The notes: a model not told the origin generated them from the sequence alone. Counted from the stretch's first letter, positions 1-10,148 are shown. The stretch is DNA of 47,372 nucleotides from Pseudomonadota bacterium (GCA_018240695.1 JAFEFH010000007.1:1-47372), one strand, 5' to 3'. A program made the numbers and translations.

Positions 1-681
1 CTTGGCCTTCGATCCCTGCGCCTGGAGCAGGTACGACGAGAAGTCCTGCGTCGACAGCGGATGCTTGACGTCGCCCAGCACCTTGCCGCCCGCGGCCTTC
101 ACGACCTTGGTGGTCTCGTCCTCGAGCGACTTGCCGAAGGCATAGTCGGCGGTGAGGAAGAACCAAGAGTCGCCGCCGGCCTTCACCATCGCGCCGCCCG
201 TCACCTGGGCCAGCGAATAGGTGTCGTAGGTCCAGTGCGCGCCGGTCGGCGAGCAGGCCGGACCCGTGAGGTCGGCCGAGCCTGCGCCGGTGTTGAGGTC
301 GATCAGGCCCTTTTCCTGCGCGATCTTGCGCACCGCCAGGGCCACCGACGAGGTGCCGAGGCCGGTGATCATCTTCACGCCGTCGACGTCGAACCAGCGA
401 CGCGCGATGGCCGAGCCGACGTCGGGCTTGGTCTGGTGGTCGGCCGACAGGATCTCGACCGAGCGGCCGAGCACCTTGCCGCCCACGTCCTCGATCGCCA
501 TCTGCATGGCCTCGACTTCGCCCGCGGTGAGATCGCCGTAGACGCCGGAGAAGCCTTCCATGACGCCGATCTTCAGCGGCGGCGGAGTCTGGGCGGAGGC
601 CGTCGCCACGAGGCCGGCGGCCGTGAGTCCGACCGCGGCGGCCACCAGGCCGCCGAGGCGTGCGATGTTTCTGGTCTTCAT
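1..681 (-). CDS. ABC transporter substrate-binding protein, Liv type (C-terminus beyond window)
   Basis: Periplasmic type-I binding protein (Peripla_BP_6/LivK family) that would deliver a branched-chain amino acid, amide or related solute to a Liv permease. Only the N-terminal 227 codons lie in the window. The signal peptide starts MKTRNIARLGG, has an Ala/Leu/Val core and ends ATASAQ. The mature part opens LKIGVMEGFSGVYGD, followed by ADHQTKPDV and MITGLGTSSVALAV, all typical of the family. By eye it is about three quarters identical to the gene just upstream in transcription order (700-1932), with one inserted residue in WFDVDGVKM. The 18-base gap suggests co-transcription with that paralogue. 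Substrate not determinable. Confidence 0.93.
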   Translation of the reverse strand, partial: MKTRNIARLGGLVAAAVGLTAAGLVATASAQTPPPLKIGVMEGFSGVYGDLTAGEVEAMQMAIEDVGGKVLGRSVEILSADHQTKPDVGSAIARRWFDVDGVKMITGLGTSSVALAVRKIAQEKGLIDLNTGAGSADLTGPACSPTGAHWTYDTYSLAQVTGGAMVKAGGDSWFFLTADYAFGKSLEDETTKVVKAAGGKVLGDVKHPLSTQDFSSYLLQAQGSKAK

Positions 682-699
682 CTCGTTTCCTTTCTCAGC

Positions 700-1932
700 T
701 CAGTTCTTGATGAGAGGGCACTTGCCCTCGTTGATCGGGCGCCACGCCTTGTCGGCCGGGACGGTGGCGAGGATCTTGTAGATGTCGTCCTTGCCCTTCG
801 ACTCGGACGGCGACTTCACCTGGGCGAGGTACATGTCGCGCAGCAGGCGGCCGTCCTCGCGCAGCTTGCCGTTCTTGGTCATCATGTCGTTGACCGGGAT
901 CTCGCGCATCTTGGCCATCACCGCCATCGGCTCGTCGGTGCCGGCGGCCTTCATGGCCTTGAGGTAGTGCAGCGTGGCGCTGTAGACGCCGGCCGTCGTC
1001 AGGTTCGGCAGCTTGTCCTTCTTGGCGCGGAACTTCTTGGTCCAGGCCCGGGTCTCGTCGTTGAGGTCCCAGTAGAAGGCGGTGGTGAGCACGAGGCCCT
1101 GCGCCGTCTGCAAGCCCAGCGACTGCACGTCGCTCTCGAAGATCAGCAGCGCGGCGACGCGCTGGCCGCCCTTCACGAGACCGAACTCGCCGGCCTGCTT
1201 GATGGCGTTGATCGTGTCGCCGCCGGCGTTGGCGAGACCGATGATCTTGGCCTTCGATCCCTGCGCCTGAAGCATGTAGGACGAGAAATCCTGGGTGGAG
1301 AGCGGGTGCTTGACGTCGCCCAGCACCTTGCCGCCGGCGGCCTTGATGACCTTGGTGGCCTCGTCTTCCATCGACTTGCCGAAGGCGTAGTCGGCGGTGA
1401 CGAAGAACCAGGTGTCGCCGCCGGTCTTCACCACGGCGTCGCCGGTGACGTGCGCCAGCGCGTAGGTGTCGTAGACCCAGTGCGCGCCGGTGGCCGAGCA
1501 GGCCGGGCCGGTGAGGTCGGCCGAGGCGGCGCCGACATTGAGGTCGATCTGGCCCTTCTCCTGCGCGACCTTGCGGACGGCGAGGCCGACCGACGAGGTG
1601 TCGAGGCCGGTGATCATCTTGACGCCGTCGTCGTACCACTTGCGGGCGAGCGCGGCGGCGACGTCGGGCTTGTTCTGGTGATCGGCCGAGACGATCTCGA
1701 TCTTGCGGCCGAGCACCGTGCCGCCGACCTCGTCGACCGCCATCTGCGCGGCCTCGATCTGGCCGCCGGCGACGTCGGCATAGACGCCGGAGAAGCCGCC
1801 CATCACGCCGATCTTCAGGGGCTTGGCCTGCGCCAGCGTCTCGACGGGAGCCAGGGCCATCACGCCCACGGCAGTCAGGCCGACGGCGGCCGCGAACATC
1901 CCGCCGAAACCGGCGGCTTTGGCAATTTTCAT
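700..1932 (-). CDS. ABC transporter substrate-binding protein, Liv type
   Basis: Complete 410-residue Peripla_BP_6 protein, the expected length for LivK-like receptors. The start is ATG at 1932, preceded by GGGAGG eight bases upstream; the longer open frame adds 14 residues that would spoil the signal peptide. That signal peptide (MKIAKAAGFGG... PVETLAQA) leads to the family opening LKIGVMGGFSGVYAD. Further family segments are DHQNKPDVAAALARKWYDD, MITGLDTSSVGLAVRK and the C-terminal DDIYKILATVPADKAW. It is transcribed away from livG and in front of a paralogous copy, so it is probably a receptor for the adjacent LivGFHM transporter. Substrate unknown. Confidence 0.95.
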   Translation of the reverse strand: MKIAKAAGFGGMFAAAVGLTAVGVMALAPVETLAQAKPLKIGVMGGFSGVYADVAGGQIEAAQMAVDEVGGTVLGRKIEIVSADHQNKPDVAAALARKWYDDGVKMITGLDTSSVGLAVRKVAQEKGQIDLNVGAASADLTGPACSATGAHWVYDTYALAHVTGDAVVKTGGDTWFFVTADYAFGKSMEDEATKVIKAAGGKVLGDVKHPLSTQDFSSYMLQAQGSKAKIIGLANAGGDTINAIKQAGEFGLVKGGQRVAALLIFESDVQSLGLQTAQGLVLTTAFYWDLNDETRAWTKKFRAKKDKLPNLTTAGVYSATLHYLKAMKAAGTDEPMAVMAKMREIPVNDMMTKNGKLREDGRLLRDMYLAQVKSPSESKGKDDIYKILATVPADKAWRPINEGKCPLIKN

Positions 1933-2055
1933 ACTCGTTTCCTCCCACACGCGGCGTCGCCGCAATTCCGCCAACTTAACTTTGCTGATCGACCGATGCC
2001 AGTGCTGGACAGCGGGCCCAAGGTCCGATTTATTCCGACGCGTCTAGGGGGAGTG

Positions 2056-2791
2056 ATGGCCGCAGAAGAAGAAATTCTCAGGGCCTCGGGGCTGACAAAG
2101 GAATTCAAGGGCTTCGTGGCGGTCAAGAACGTGAACCTGTCGGTTCGGCGGCACACGATTCACGCGCTGATCGGCCCGAACGGAGCCGGCAAGACGACGT
2201 GCTTCAACCTTTTGACCCACTTCCTGACGCCCACCTCGGGCCGTATCCACTTCAACGGCCGGGACATTACCGGCAGCTCGCCGGCGGCGATCGCCCGCAT
2301 GGGCCTGGCCCGGTCGTTCCAGATCTCGGCGGTCTTTCCCCATCTCAGCGTGCGGGAAAACGTCCGGGTCGCGCTCCAGCGCCGGCTGGGCAATTCCTTC
2401 CATTTCTGGCGCTCGGAGAAAATCCTGGGCGACCTCGACGGACGCGCGCTCGAGCTGATCGAGGCGGTGGGCCTCACGGCCTTCGCCGAGGCCCAGGCCG
2501 TCGACCTGCCGTACGGCCGCAAGCGCGCGCTGGAGATCGCCACGACCTTGGCGCTCGAGCCCGAGATGCTGCTGCTCGACGAGCCGATGGCCGGTCTCGG
2601 CCAGGAGGACATCAAGCGCATCGCCCAGCTGATCCGCACGGTCGCCAAGAACCGCACGGTGCTGATGGTCGAGCACAACATGTCGGTCGTGGCCGACCTC
2701 TCCGACACGATCACCGTGCTGGCGCGCGGCGAGGTGCTGGCGGAGGGGCCGTACGCGACCGTGTCGAAGAACCCGCTCGTCGTCGAGGCCT

Positions 2792-2814
<23 letters not shown>
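2056..2814 (+). CDS. livG: Branched-chain amino acid-type ABC transporter ATP-binding protein LivG
   Basis: Cytoplasmic ATPase of a Liv/HAAT importer, 252 residues. Walker A is GPNGAGKTT at residues 40-48. The Q-loop region is LARSFQISAVFPHLSVREN, Walker B is MLLLDEPMAGL, and the switch His is in VEHNMSVV. The signature loop reads LPYGRKRALEIA rather than LSGGQ, a LivG-like variant. ATG 2056 follows the purine-rich AGGGGGAG. The frame stays open far upstream (to 61), but that part is antisense to the binding-protein genes and is not coding. It is the first gene of the livG-livF-livH-livM operon, all closely spaced or overlapping. Confidence 0.95.
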
Positions 2815-3511
<697 letters not shown>

Positions 3512-3515
3512 AAGC

Positions 3516-4397
3516 ATGTTCGAACTCCTCGGCATCTCGCCGCCGGCGCTGTTCGGCCAGCTGCTGCTCGGCCTGATCAACGGCGCCTTCTACGCGATGC
3601 TCAGCCTCGGCCTCGCCGTGATCTTCGGCATGCTGAACGTCATCAACTTCACGCACGGCGCGCAGTACATGATGGGCGCCTTCGCCGCCTGGCTGCTGCT
3701 CGGCATGCTCGACGTGCCGTTCTGGGCGGCGCTGGTGCTGGCGCCGATCATCGTCGGCCTGATCGGCGTCGTGCTCGAGCGCCTGCTGCTGAAGCGCATC
3801 TACCACCTCGACCATCTCTACGGCTTCCTGCTGACCTTCGGCCTCGCGCTGGTGATCGAGGGCATGTTCCAGTGGAAGTGGGGCTCGTCGGGCGCGCCCT
3901 ATCCGTCGCCGATCGCCGGCGGCTGGAACCTGGGCTTCATGTACCTGCCGAAGTATCGCGGCTTCGTCGTGGTGGCCGCGCTCGCGATCTGCCTGATCAC
4001 CTGGTACGCCATCGAGCGCACGCGGCTCGGCGCCTACCTGCGCGCCGCGACCGAGAACCCGACGCTGGTGCGCGCCTTCGGCATCAACGTGCCGCGGCTG
4101 ATCACCATCACCTACGGCGTCGGCGTCGGTCTCGCCGCGATGGCGGGCGTGCTCGCAGCGCCGATCCAGCAGGTCTCGGCGCTGATGGGCACCAACCTCG
4201 TGCTGGTCGTCTTCGCCGTCGTCGTGATCGGCGGCATGGGCTCGATCATGGGCTCGATCGTCACCGGCTTCAGCCTCGGCCTGATCGAGGGCCTGACCAA
4301 GGTGTTCTACCCGCCGGCCTCGAACACGGTGATCTTCGTCGTCATGGCGCTGGTGCTGCTGGTCAAGCCCGCCGGCCTGTTCGGACAGACCAAATGA
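3516..4397 (+). CDS. livH: Branched-chain amino acid-type ABC transporter permease LivH
   Basis: Inner-membrane permease of 293 residues (BPD_transp_2 family). The hallmark N-terminal stretch is GLINGAFYAMLSLGLAVIFG followed by MLNVINFTHGAQYMMGAF. Several hydrophobic spans follow, ending with VIGGMGSIMGSIVTGFSLGL and a C-terminal LLVKPAGLFGQ, as in LivH proteins. ATG 3516 lies four bases after the livF stop, with GGGAG in the end of livF. The stop overlaps the livM start (ATGA), so translation is probably coupled. Confidence 0.95.
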   Translation: MFELLGISPPALFGQLLLGLINGAFYAMLSLGLAVIFGMLNVINFTHGAQYMMGAFAAWLLLGMLDVPFWAALVLAPIIVGLIGVVLERLLLKRIYHLDHLYGFLLTFGLALVIEGMFQWKWGSSGAPYPSPIAGGWNLGFMYLPKYRGFVVVAALAICLITWYAIERTRLGAYLRAATENPTLVRAFGINVPRLITITYGVGVGLAAMAGVLAAPIQQVSALMGTNLVLVVFAVVVIGGMGSIMGSIVTGFSLGLIEGLTKVFYPPASNTVIFVVMALVLLVKPAGLFGQTK

Positions 4398-5326
4398 GCA
4401 CGCGCAACATCGCCCTCTTCGTCGCGCTGGTGCTGGCGCTGGTCGCGCCGTTCGTGGCCTATCCGGTGTTCCTGATGACGGCGCTGTGCTTCGCGCTGTT
4501 CGCGGGCGCCTTCAACCTGCTGCTGGGCTATGCCGGCCTGATGAGCTTCGGCCACGCGATGTTCTTCGGCATGGCGGCCTACTTCTTCGGCCACGTCGTC
4601 AAGGCGTGGGGCCTGCCGCCGGAACTCGGCCTGCTGGCGGGCGTGCTGGGCGGCGCCGCGCTCGGCCTCGTCACCGGCGCGCTGGCGATCCGCCGCCAGG
4701 GCATCTACTTCGCGATGATCACGCTGGCCTTCGCGCAGATGATCTACTTCCTCTGCGTGCAGATGCCGTTCACCCACGGCGAGGACGGCTTGCAGGGCAT
4801 CCCGCGCCGGGCGCTGCTGGGCGGCCTGCTGCCGATCACCAGCGACTTCACGCTGTACTACGTCGTGCTGGCGATCTTCCTGTTCGGCTACGGCTGCATC
4901 TACCGCTTCATCCATTCGCCGTTCGGCCAGGTGCTGAAGGCGATCCGCGAGAACGAGCCGCGCGCGGTCTCGCTGGGCTACGAGGCCGACCGCTACAAGC
5001 TCTTGGCCTTCGTGCTGTCGGCGGCGCTGTCGGGCCTCGCCGGCGCGACCAAGGCGATGGTGTTGCAGTTCGCCACGCTGACGGACGTGAGCGCGGGCCT
5101 GTCGGGCGAAGTCGTGCTGATGGCGCTGGTCGGCGGCCTCGGCACCTTGAGCGGCCCGATCGTCGGCGCCTTCATCATCATCACCATGCAGAACTATCTC
5201 GCCGGGTTCGGCGAGTTCGTCCTGGTCATCCAGGGCGCGATCTTCGTCGTGATCGTGATGGCCTTCCGCAAGGGCCTGGTCGGCGAGATCGCGGCATGGT
5301 GGAAGGCGCGCCGGCCGAAGGGCTGA
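4394..5326 (+). CDS. livM: Branched-chain amino acid-type ABC transporter permease LivM
   Basis: Second inner-membrane permease, 310 residues. Family segments seen are FALFAGAFNLLLGYAGLMSF, GALAIRRQGIYFAMITLAFA, VLKAIRENEPRAVSLGY and LVGGLGTLSGPIVGAF. The start is the ATG at 4394 in the ATGA overlap with livH; the longer upstream frame is a shadow of livH. It completes the transporter with LivG, LivF and LivH; the divergent binding proteins at 700-1932 and before 681 are the likely receptors. It ends ten bases before the stop codon of a converging small gene. Confidence 0.95.
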   Translation: MSTRNIALFVALVLALVAPFVAYPVFLMTALCFALFAGAFNLLLGYAGLMSFGHAMFFGMAAYFFGHVVKAWGLPPELGLLAGVLGGAALGLVTGALAIRRQGIYFAMITLAFAQMIYFLCVQMPFTHGEDGLQGIPRRALLGGLLPITSDFTLYYVVLAIFLFGYGCIYRFIHSPFGQVLKAIRENEPRAVSLGYEADRYKLLAFVLSAALSGLAGATKAMVLQFATLTDVSAGLSGEVVLMALVGGLGTLSGPIVGAFIIITMQNYLAGFGEFVLVIQGAIFVVIVMAFRKGLVGEIAAWWKARRPKG

Positions 5327-5335
5327 GCCGGAAGG

Positions 5336-5572
5336 TCAGCGCGCGCCGATCGGGGCGGGCTGGTCGGCGGGATCGCCGCAGTTGGTGGCGTGCATCATCA
5401 GGCAGTCCTGAAGCTCCGACACGTCGCGCAGCCGGTTCACCAGCAGGACGGCCACGACCACCAAAGCGGCCATGATGCCCAGCACCACCAGCTTCTTGAC
5501 GCGCGCCGCGGCCTCGAGCTCGGCGTCGTTCGGCTCGAGATACTCGTCGCGCTCCCAGCGGCCCTGGCTCAT
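5336..5572 (-). CDS. Small single-span membrane protein linked to RND pump
   Basis: A 78-residue protein with a charged N-terminus (MSQGRWERDEYLEPNDAELE), one clear transmembrane helix (VLGIMAALVVVAVLLVN) and a short C-terminal tail with two cysteines (DCLMMHATNCGD). The ATG at 5572 is preceded by AGGACGGG. It begins 12 bases after the stop of the RND pump gene on the same strand, so it is very likely the last gene of that operon. I recognise no family. Its place and topology resemble small accessory subunits of RND pumps such as AcrZ, but there is no visible sequence similarity, so that role is only inference. Confidence 0.7.
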   Translation of the reverse strand: MSQGRWERDEYLEPNDAELEAAARVKKLVVLGIMAALVVVAVLLVNRLRDVSELQDCLMMHATNCGDPADQPAPIGAR

Positions 5573-5584
5573 GGCGCGCCCGTC

Positions 5585-8500
5585 CTAGTCGGCCGCGCGC
5601 GTGCCGGCGGCCGCGTCGGGCTTGCCGGTCGAGTCGGGCACCGCGGCCGGCACCTCGCCGGTCGGCCGGCGGCGCTTGCCGCCGATCCAGTGGGCGAAGC
5701 GGTCGAGGTAGAGATAGACGACCGGCGTCGTGTAGAGCGTCAGCCACTGCGAGACCAGCAGGCCGCCCACGATGGCGATGCCGAGCGGCCGCCGCAGCTC
5801 CGAGCCCGCGCCGTGGCCCAGCGCCAGCGGCAGGCCGCCGCCGATCGCGGCGAAGGTCGTCATCATGATCGGCCGGAAGCGCAGCAGGCAGGCCTCGTGG
5901 ATCGCCTCGTGCGGGCTCTTGCCGTGCTCGCGCTCGGCGACCAGCGCGAAGTCGATCATCATGATGGCGTTCTTCTTCACGATGCCGATCAGCAGGATGA
6001 TGCCGATCATGGCGATGACGCTGAGGTCGTAGTGGAACAGCATCAGCATCAGCAGCGCGCCCACGCCGGCCGAGGGCAGCGCCGACAGGATGGTGATGGG
6101 ATGGACGTAGCTCTCGTAGAGCATGCCCAGCACGATGTAGACCGCGAGGATCGCCGCCGCGACGAGCAGCGGCGTCGAGCTCAACGACGACTGGAAGACC
6201 TGCGCCGTGCCCTGGAACGAGCCGTCCAGCGTGATCGGCGTCTTGAGGTCGGCCTGGAGCTTCTGGATCGCCTCGACCGCCTCGCCGAGCGCGACGCCGG
6301 GCGCGAGGTTGAACGACAGCGTGACCGCCGGGAACTGGCCCTGGTGGCTGATGGTGAGCGGCGAGATCTTCTTGCTGAACCGCGCCACCGTGCTGAGCGG
6401 CACTTGCGCGCCGTTGGCGCCGGTCACGTAGATGCGCGACAGCGCCGACGGGTCCTTCTGGTAGCTCGGCAGCACCTCGAGCACGACCTTGAACTGCGTG
6501 CTCGACGTGTAGATCGTCGCCACCTGGCGCTGGCCGAACGCGTCGTAGAGCGTCTGGTCGATCGTCGCCAGCGAGACGCCGAGCCGCGAGGCGGCGTCGC
6601 GGTCGATGTCGATCGAGATGTGCGGCGAGGCGATCTGCTGGTCCGACGTCACGTCCTGCAAGAGCGGCAGCTTCGCCATCCGCTCCTCGATGATCGGCGC
6701 CCAGTGGTTGAGCTCGGCGGAGTCGGTCGAGGTCAGCGTGTACTGGAACTCGGTCTTGCTGAGGCGGCCGCCGACATTGATGTCCTGGCCGGCCTGCATG
6801 AAGTAGCGCGCGCCCTGGACCGCGGCGACCTGCGGGCGAAGACGCTGGATCACCTTCTGCGCCGAATCGCCCGGCCGGTCGGCGAAGGCCTTGAGCTGGA
6901 TGAACATGCGGGCGCTGTTCTCGGCCGAATTGCCGCCGGTTGAGCCGACGAAGCCCACGACGCCCGCGACCGCGGGGTCCTTCTTGATGATCGCGGCGAG
7001 CTGGTTCTGGATGTCGGCCATCGCCTCGAACGAGATGTCCTGCCGCGCTTCCGCTTGGCCGAAGATGAAGCCGGTGTCCTGCTCGGGGAAGAAGCCCTTG
7101 GGGATGACGACGTAGAGATAGCCGGTCACGAAGACCAGAACGATGGTCGACATCAGCGTGACGAACTGGTGGCCGAGCACCCACTGCAGGCCGCGGTCGT
7201 AGAAGCGGATCGTCGCCTCGAACGCGTCCTCGCACATCTGGTTGAGGCGGCCGCGCTTGTGGCCGGGATCGTGCTTCAGGAACTGCGCGCACATCACCGG
7301 CGTCAGGGTCAGCGACACGAACGCCGACATCACGACGGCCACGGTGACGACGACGGCGAACTCGCGGAACAGGCGGCCGACGATGCCGCCCATGAACAGC
7401 AGCGGGATGAACACCGCGATCAGCGAGAAGGTGATCGACACGATGGTGAAGCCGATCTGGCCCGCGCCCTTCAGCGCGGCGTCGAGCGGCCGTTCGCCTT
7501 CCTCGATATAGCGCACGATGTTCTCGATCATCACGATCGCGTCGTCGACGACGAAGCCGACGGCGATGGTGAGGCCCATCAGCGACAGGTTGTCGATCGA
7601 GTAGCCGCAGACATACATCACGCCGAAGGTGCCGACGAGCGCCAGCGGCACTGTGATGCTGGGGATGATGGTGGCCCACAGGTGGCGCAGGAAGACGAAG
7701 ATCACCATCACCACCAGCGCGACGGTGAGCAGCAGGGTGAGCTGCACGTCCTCCACGGAGTCGCGGATCGACTGCGAGCGGTCCGACATCAGCTCGACAT
7801 GAACGGACTGCGGGATCGAGGCCAGCAGGCGCGGCATCATCGCCTTCACCCGCTCGACGATGTCGACGGTGTTGGCGCCGGGCTGGCGGAAGATCAGCAG
7901 CAGCTCGGAGCGCTTGCCGTTGTACCAGGCGCCGGTGCGCGGCGACTTGGTGGCGTCGATCACCTGGCCGACGTCCTGGATCTTGACCGGCGCACCGTTG
8001 CGGTAGGCGACGATGATGTTCCTGTAGGACTGGGCGTTGAACAGCTGGTCGTTGGTGTCGAGCATGAACGCCTGATGCTCGTTCTCGATGTTGCCTTTCG
8101 CCTGGTTGAGCGTCGAGGCGTTGATCGCGGTGCGCACGTCTTCGAGGCCGATGCCGTGGGCGGCGAGCGCCGCCGGGTTGGCCTGGATGCGCACGGCGAA
8201 GTCCTGCTGGCCCGCGACCAGCACCTGCGAGACGCCGGTCACCGCCGAGATCTTCTGCGCCAGGATCACGAAGGCATATTCGTCGACCTTGTAGGCCGGC
8301 AGGTCGTCCGACGAGACGGCATAGATCAGGATCGACCGGTCGGCGGGATTGACCTTTCGATAGGTCGGCGGGTTGGGCAGATCCTTGGGCAGCAGGCCGC
8401 TCGCGGCGTTGATCGCGGTCTGCACGTCGGTCGCCGCGCCGTCGATCGCGCGGCCCAGCGCGAACTGGAGCGTGATCGAGGTCGAGCCGAGGCCGCTGGT

Positions 8501-8746
8501 CGAGTTCATCGACGCGAGGCCGGGGATGGCGGCGAACTGCTGCTCGAGCGGCGTCGCCACCGCCGAGGCCATCGTGTCCGGGCTGGCGCCGGGCAGGGTG
8601 GCGCTCACGGTGATGGTGGGGAAGTCGACGTTGGGCAGCGCCGACACCGGCAGGAGGTTGTAGGTCGCCGCGCCGAACACCAGCAGTCCCAGCATCATGA
8701 GGGACGTGGCGATCGGCCGGAGGATGAAGGTCTCGGAGACGTTCAT
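5585..8746 (-). CDS. Efflux RND transporter permease (HAE1/MdtB-MdtC-like)
   Basis: Inner-membrane proton-driven efflux pump, 1053 residues, full length for the HAE1 family. The N-terminus MNVSETFILRPIATSLMML is typical of MdtB/MdtC-like pumps. The proton-relay segment TIAVGFVVDDAIVMIENIVR has the paired aspartates of TM4, and the TM10 lysine is in IVKKNAIMMIDF. Two large periplasmic loops with porter-domain features are present (LPGASPDTMASAVATPLEQQ). It follows the membrane fusion protein gene by ten bases and precedes a small membrane protein. There is one pump gene, unlike the paired mdtBC. No outer-membrane factor or regulator lies next to it. Drug or metabolite specificity cannot be read from the sequence. 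Confidence 0.96.
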   Translation of the reverse strand: MNVSETFILRPIATSLMMLGLLVFGAATYNLLPVSALPNVDFPTITVSATLPGASPDTMASAVATPLEQQFAAIPGLASMNSTSGLGSTSITLQFALGRAIDGAATDVQTAINAASGLLPKDLPNPPTYRKVNPADRSILIYAVSSDDLPAYKVDEYAFVILAQKISAVTGVSQVLVAGQQDFAVRIQANPAALAAHGIGLEDVRTAINASTLNQAKGNIENEHQAFMLDTNDQLFNAQSYRNIIVAYRNGAPVKIQDVGQVIDATKSPRTGAWYNGKRSELLLIFRQPGANTVDIVERVKAMMPRLLASIPQSVHVELMSDRSQSIRDSVEDVQLTLLLTVALVVMVIFVFLRHLWATIIPSITVPLALVGTFGVMYVCGYSIDNLSLMGLTIAVGFVVDDAIVMIENIVRYIEEGERPLDAALKGAGQIGFTIVSITFSLIAVFIPLLFMGGIVGRLFREFAVVVTVAVVMSAFVSLTLTPVMCAQFLKHDPGHKRGRLNQMCEDAFEATIRFYDRGLQWVLGHQFVTLMSTIVLVFVTGYLYVVIPKGFFPEQDTGFIFGQAEARQDISFEAMADIQNQLAAIIKKDPAVAGVVGFVGSTGGNSAENSARMFIQLKAFADRPGDSAQKVIQRLRPQVAAVQGARYFMQAGQDINVGGRLSKTEFQYTLTSTDSAELNHWAPIIEERMAKLPLLQDVTSDQQIASPHISIDIDRDAASRLGVSLATIDQTLYDAFGQRQVATIYTSSTQFKVVLEVLPSYQKDPSALSRIYVTGANGAQVPLSTVARFSKKISPLTISHQGQFPAVTLSFNLAPGVALGEAVEAIQKLQADLKTPITLDGSFQGTAQVFQSSLSSTPLLVAAAILAVYIVLGMLYESYVHPITILSALPSAGVGALLMLMLFHYDLSVIAMIGIILLIGIVKKNAIMMIDFALVAEREHGKSPHEAIHEACLLRFRPIMMTTFAAIGGGLPLALGHGAGSELRRPLGIAIVGGLLVSQWLTLYTTPVVYLYLDRFAHWIGGKRRRPTGEVPAAVPDSTGKPDAAAGTRAAD

Positions 8747-8756
8747 GCGCTGCGCC

Positions 8757-9938
8757 TCAGCCCGGCTTGCCGGAGTCCGCGGGCGCGGCGGGCGGCGTCT
8801 TCTCGGCCTGAGGCTTGGGCGCGTCGATCTTGATGTGCGAGCCGTCGATCAAGCGGTACTGGCCGTCGACGACGACGTTCTCGCCGGGCGTGAGCCCCGT
8901 CTTGATGACGGCCTGGCCCTCCTGCATGTCGGTGATCTCCACGACGCGGCGAGACACGGTGTTGTCGGGCTTGATGACGTAGACGAAGTAGCCCGAGGCG
9001 CCCTGCATGACGGCGCGCTGCACGACCGTGACGCTGGCGGCCCGGTTGGCCAGCACCAGGCGGGCGTTCACGAACTCGCCCGGCCACAGGCGCTCGTCGG
9101 CATTGTCGAACTGCGCCTTCAGCCGCAGCGTGCCGGTCGCGGCGTCGATCTGGTTGTCGACCAGGCTCACCTTGCCGTGCGCCAGCTCGGTCTGGTCGTC
9201 GCTGGCATAGGCCACGACGTCGAGCGCGCCGGCGGCCTGGTTGCGCCGGATCTCGTCGGCCTTGTCCTGCGGCACGGTGAAGTTCACGAAGATCGGCTTC
9301 ACCTGCGTGATGGTGACGAGGCTGGTGTTCTGGCCGGCCTGCACGAGGTTGCCGAGATCGACCAGGCGCTGGCCCGTGCGGCCGTCGATCGGCGCGCGGA
9401 TGTCGGCGAAGGAGAGATTGAGCTTGGCGGTATCGATCGCGGCCTGGTCGGCGGCGACCGAGCCCTTCAGCGCGTCGACGCTGGTCTTCTGCTGGTCGAA
9501 GGTCTGGCGCGACTGATAGCCGGTGCCGATCAGCTTGCTATAGCGGTCGAGGTCGAGCTGCGCACCCGTGAGCTGCGCCTCGTCGCGCTGCTTGGCGGCC
9601 ATCGCCTGGTCGAGCGTCGCCTGGAACGGGCGCGGGTCGATCTGGAAGAGGGGATCGCCCTTCTTGACCTCCTGGCCTTCCTCGAAGGAGACCTTGACGA
9701 TCTGGCCGTCGACGCGGGTCTTCACCGTCACCGTCTTGAAGGCCTGCACGGTGCCGATGCCGTGGACGTAGACCGGCATGTTCTTCTGCTCGACGCTGCC
9801 CTGGGTCACGGGAATGACCGGCGCCTGCGCCGTGCGCGCCTTAGGCTTCGACAGCGCCTCCATGGCGAAGTACCCGCCGACGGCCACGACCGCGACCAGG
9901 GCGACGACGACGAAGCCCGACGGCTTGATCCTGCGCAT
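8757..9938 (-). CDS. RND efflux periplasmic adaptor (membrane fusion protein, MdtA-like)
   Basis: Periplasmic adaptor joining the RND pump to an outer-membrane channel, 393 residues. The start chosen is ATG 9938, giving MRRIKPSGFVVVALVAVVAV with one N-terminal anchor helix and GGAG nine bases upstream; the longer frame adds 23 unlikely residues. The lipoyl half-motifs are HGIGTVQAFKTVTVKTRVDG and DLSFADIRAPIDGRTG-like sequence (LNLSFADIRAPIDG). An alpha-hairpin rich in Gln/Ala/Lys lies between them, and beta-barrel and membrane-proximal domains follow (LWPGEFVNARLVL; GLTPGENVVVDGQYRL). The C-terminus is Pro/Ala-rich. First gene of the pump operon. Confidence 0.95.
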   Translation of the reverse strand: MRRIKPSGFVVVALVAVVAVGGYFAMEALSKPKARTAQAPVIPVTQGSVEQKNMPVYVHGIGTVQAFKTVTVKTRVDGQIVKVSFEEGQEVKKGDPLFQIDPRPFQATLDQAMAAKQRDEAQLTGAQLDLDRYSKLIGTGYQSRQTFDQQKTSVDALKGSVAADQAAIDTAKLNLSFADIRAPIDGRTGQRLVDLGNLVQAGQNTSLVTITQVKPIFVNFTVPQDKADEIRRNQAAGALDVVAYASDDQTELAHGKVSLVDNQIDAATGTLRLKAQFDNADERLWPGEFVNARLVLANRAASVTVVQRAVMQGASGYFVYVIKPDNTVSRRVVEITDMQEGQAVIKTGLTPGENVVVDGQYRLIDGSHIKIDAPKPQAEKTPPAAPADSGKPG

Positions 9939-10148
9939 TCGTGAAATCTCCGGTTGGAGGGGATACGCGACGTACGCGCCGCGTGTGCCTCCCATCACCC
10001 TGGCCACACGCGCCTATTTTAACGCAGGGGCGGCGACCGGCGGCGGCCGGCGCCTCGGGCAGATCGCCGCGCACCCTCTCACGGACGCGTGACGAGGACC
10101 TCGCTTCGCATACATCAGCCGCGCGCCAGCGCGCGGGCTGTTGAAGGG

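Noticed and set aside
61..2055. Upstream extension of the livG frame
   Set aside because: It lies antisense to two clear binding-protein genes and is low-complexity Arg/Gly/Ala/His-rich; livG starts at 2056 by motif position and ribosome-binding site.
10008..10148. GC-rich hairpin-like sequence between the FecR gene and the pump operon (GGCGACCGGCGGCGGCCGGCG)
   Set aside because: Short imperfect pairing expected by chance at this GC content; no T-run or downstream context for a terminator.
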